Assembly: GCA_022605955.1 (NCBI GenBank)
Contig: JAKCOZ010000002.1
Span: forward strand, 69,420,783 to 69,484,782
Reading direction: 5' to 3'
Source of the DNA: Rallus limicola
Lineage: Eukaryota; Chordata; Aves; Gruiformes; Rallidae
DNA: 64,000 nt
Shown: piece after piece, positions 61,701 through 64,000 of the stretch
How positions within the stretch are numbered: the first letter of the stretch is position 1
How the letters are laid out: each line of letters starts with the position of its first letter
The notes under the pieces: generated by a model
Told to the model about the DNA's origin: nothing
The model's database searches: none
Seen by the model: the letters and a program-made list of their open reading frames with translations, nothing else
Made by a program: the position numbers and the translations under genes

Positions 61701-62600
61701 TAAAAAAAAAAAAAAAAAAATTTCCTTCATTTACACTAATCTATTTCTTCCCAGACACCAGTGACAAGTTAACTGGTTATTACCATGAAAAAAGGCTTTG
61801 AAAACAAAATGGAATACACAAAATTTTTTGTGAAAAAACAGTAGGTCTTTGAGCTCTTAAGCCTGCTATTGCTTATTTTTTACTGAATTCACTTCATCCT
61901 TATCAAACATTTATAAGGTTGGGTTTTTTCAAGCATTTAATCTCAGAGAAACATAACTCGGCTGAATTGAACTAATCTAAGGAATGTGGCTGCCTTTGAT
62001 CAGCCATTCCTCCATAGTCAGGCAAGCAGCTTGCTGAACAAGGTAATTCCATTTCATTGTATTTAAATAATTACACACACCCCCCTTTTTTTTTCTGTTT
62101 CAGAACATACAAACCATCAACAAGAAGCCCGCTAAACCCAAAGCATTCAAATGACACTGCTGATTTGGTTTACACATGAAGATTACTCCAGTTTTCTTCA
62201 GCAGTAATCTGAGTCAAATACATCTAATTAGAGAGAGACCTAGATAGCATCATAGTTCAGATGTTGATATGATTTTTTTAGTCTCTACAAAATAATCTTT
62301 TGTGTCAGCTTCATAAACTGTCTTGTTCTCAAATGGTAAATAGAAATTTGGCCTCTGTTACACTGTTTTTGAGTAAACTTTGTCTGTTAAAGAGCATTGC
62401 TTATTTTTAATGTGACAGCTATAAATCTCAACAAAGGATCAGCCTCATTATGACAGAAACAGCCAAATATAGTCTACAAATGATGCTATGAATGAGTATA
62501 ATTTGACAAGGAAATACAAGGACATAAATAAGTCCACAAATAGCATGACTAATACGAATGTTTGTTAAAAATGAGAATTTTCTGTACACCTTTCTCCTTT
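58741..62600. other. No gene recognised
   Basis: Intron-like AT-rich DNA with a short (TA)n near 59852-59870. A plus-strand frame at 61.12-61.32 kb (starting MNVDKEKLYKFQANGS) has no splice or promoter support, though its composition is somewhat protein-like. Confidence 0.45.
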
Positions 62601-62607
62601 TATTTAC

Positions 62608-62665
62608 TTGGTCTTTGACAGTGGGATGCAGTGAAAGCGCACAGCCTATCTTACAATAGAAGCTT
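62608..62665 (-). CDS. Candidate coding exon, right-most
   Basis: Acceptor ...gctatgtgtttttacaag and donor CCAA|GTAAAT. Only one frame is open, 19 codons: SFYCKIGCALSLHPTVKDQ. It needs two carried bases from an exon beyond this point and ends in phase 0, fitting 55633-55654. The local GC is higher than around it. Confidence 0.38.
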
Positions 62666-62669
62666 CTTG

Positions 62670-64000
62670 TAAAAACACATAGCAGCTGCACAAGCCTCAC
62701 AAGAGCTGAGGCTAGTTAGGAGCCTTCTCCTTCAGATGGTGATGCCATTGTCAAAACCATTAAAGTTAATTGTTAGACCAACGCATGGACAACATCAAAT
62801 AACACTTTAATCTTGTTATCATTATATGATAATGTGTTTCGGGTTCAATTCTAACTGATTTTTAGGCTTAGCAAAATCTAATGTCTAGAGAATTCAAAAT
62901 TGATCTGTTCTTTTGCATCGTGTTTATATGCGAAAGCAGAAGGAGTCAACTTGGAGTCATAGTGCTGAATTTTCAGATAAGAAATGTTCTTTTTGCAAAC
63001 CAAAAGCTTCAGCCAGAGCCTGGAGTTTCACATTTCATTCTCCTTGTAAATTGTTGTTACTTTAAACCATTGGTTATGGTTTATTTATAGAATAATACAT
63101 AGTTCACAATTAAATGCCAGGCTATAATTGAATCAAAGGATTCTGCTGATGCCTCGATACACAGGGGTGCAGCTCAAGAGCTTTATAAAGGGCAGCAGAA
63201 TCAGAGTCTAAATTACAGCCCCCAGTATTCAGTCTGGAATCACGCATTATAATTTCTGATAGGGCTAAAAGGATTATTATAATACTGCAGTAAATAAAGA
63301 GAAAATGTATCAAACAGCAGAATTCAGACTGCTTGCAGAGGCTTCCAGTTTATGATGTAGGAGGCTAAAGATTATACTGCATGAGCAATGAGGCTAGAGG
63401 AAAAGGATTTCACACACTCATTTATTTTCTTGTAAACAATCTGAAGTTAATCTTAAATAAAAGGAAAATATGTGTTTCATAGATTAATTCGTAATGTTCT
63501 GCTATATGGCTATGACTGGTTGATTGCAGATGCCACATAGCTGTTTTCTGCCATAATAGGGCAATAATTATGCTATAGAAGTAAAATATTAATTCACATA
63601 ACTTTTATGAAACTTATGATTTTTTAAATAAGATTACAAACATTAAAAAGTTAAATTTAGTTAACCAGTGTAAGAATAATACAAAAAAGTTGTATTCTCT
63701 AGTACAAAAATGTCTTATACAGTTCCAGTTCACAAAGACAACAAAGAAACCTGACTGATAAAGCATATATTTTTAAGCTAAAATTAAGATTATTTTTGAC
63801 ATAGAAATTTTCTTAGTTTTAGAATGTGTTTTCTTATAAATATGTGATGATAAATCCTTTACAGTTTCTTTCCGTACTATCTGCTAATCTGTGGTGTATC
63901 TGTTGGGCTGCAAGACAGGACAGCAATCAGTATTTTGTTGTGCAGATATTTTATGTATTGGATGTTCACCCTGGTTCCTCGGACCAGGCTGTAATTTTCC
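62670..64000. other. No gene recognised
   Basis: Intron-like. A segment at 63.12-63.26 kb ('gcctcgatacacaggggtgc' and neighbours) is less AT-rich and could be a conserved non-coding element, but that cannot be judged from one sequence. Confidence 0.4.

Larger units (their letters stand above)
231..62665 (-). other. Putative long multi-exon gene, minus strand, partial at both ends
   Basis: Envelope of the candidate coding exons listed separately. In transcription order they run from high to low coordinates. Many junctions keep one open frame: the seven exons from 62.6 to 45.8 kb join as phases 0, 1, 1, 2, 2, 2, the runs at 40.0-33.8, 28.7-20.2 and 10.4-7.0 kb also join. Intron sizes of 0.3 to about 9 kb are normal for a bird gene. 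The protein is not recognised. No initiator exon with a clear start and no convincing last exon is seen, so the gene should extend past both window edges. It could also be two neighbouring minus-strand genes, because the runs are not connected by unambiguous joins. Confidence 0.45.

Noticed and set aside
1..64000. CRISPR arrays, operons, bacterial promoters, tRNA or rRNA genes
   Set aside because: No regularly spaced repeats, no ribosome-binding-site organisation and no cloverleaf or rRNA sequence was recognised. The CR1 and avian LTR content points to a vertebrate nuclear genome.

Overview
This window looks like AT-rich nuclear DNA from a bird. It carries at least seven CR1 LINE copies with the typical avian 3' end (the stretch reading 'tcatagaatggtttgtgttgg' and relatives), and two solo LTRs of one avian endogenous-retrovirus family, each with a perfect 5-bp target-site duplication. 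There is no sign of prokaryotic gene organisation. Almost all long open frames are chance or repeat-derived; real coding sequence, where present, is in short spliced exons.

Reading the minus strand for splice signals gives a series of short candidate coding exons from about 62.7 kb down to 0.2 kb. In several runs the codon phases join without a stop: 62.6-45.8 kb (seven exons), 40.0-33.8 kb (five), 28.7-20.2 kb (four) and 10.4-7.0 kb (five). I read this as one long, many-exon gene on the minus strand that continues beyond both ends of the window. I do not recognise the protein. The translated pieces look alpha-helical and soluble, with a charged coiled-coil-like exon near the left edge. The joins are not complete (see 40.15-40.53 kb, 30.4-28.7 kb and the left edge), so some exons are missed, misplaced or alternative, and some of the smallest may be chance.

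Layout: 0.2-0.7 kb, left-most coding exons; 1.55, 5.8-6.5 and 9.0-9.4 kb, CR1 copies; 7.0-10.4 kb, exon cluster; 13.6-13.8 kb, a perfect 22-bp foldback and a (TA)n tract; 16.9 kb, CR1 tail; 20.2-21.4 kb, exons; 22.2-22.8 kb, old LTR relic abutted by CR1; 23.78-24.37 kb, solo LTR 1; 26.4-30.4 kb, exons; about 30.6-32.1 kb, GC-richer block with a decayed transposase-like frame (possibly PIF/Harbinger); 33.8-40.5 kb, exon cluster; 42.2-42.5 kb, CR1; 45.8-55.7 kb, exons with a poly-Ser/CpG-rich block at 54.2-54.65 kb; 55.81-56.39 kb, solo LTR 2; 57.9-58.74 kb, the longest CR1; 62.6 kb, right-most exon. The rest appears to be intron or intergenic sequence with simple repeats.

All exon calls come from reading splice consensus and open frame by eye. 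No alignment, expression or conservation data were available.
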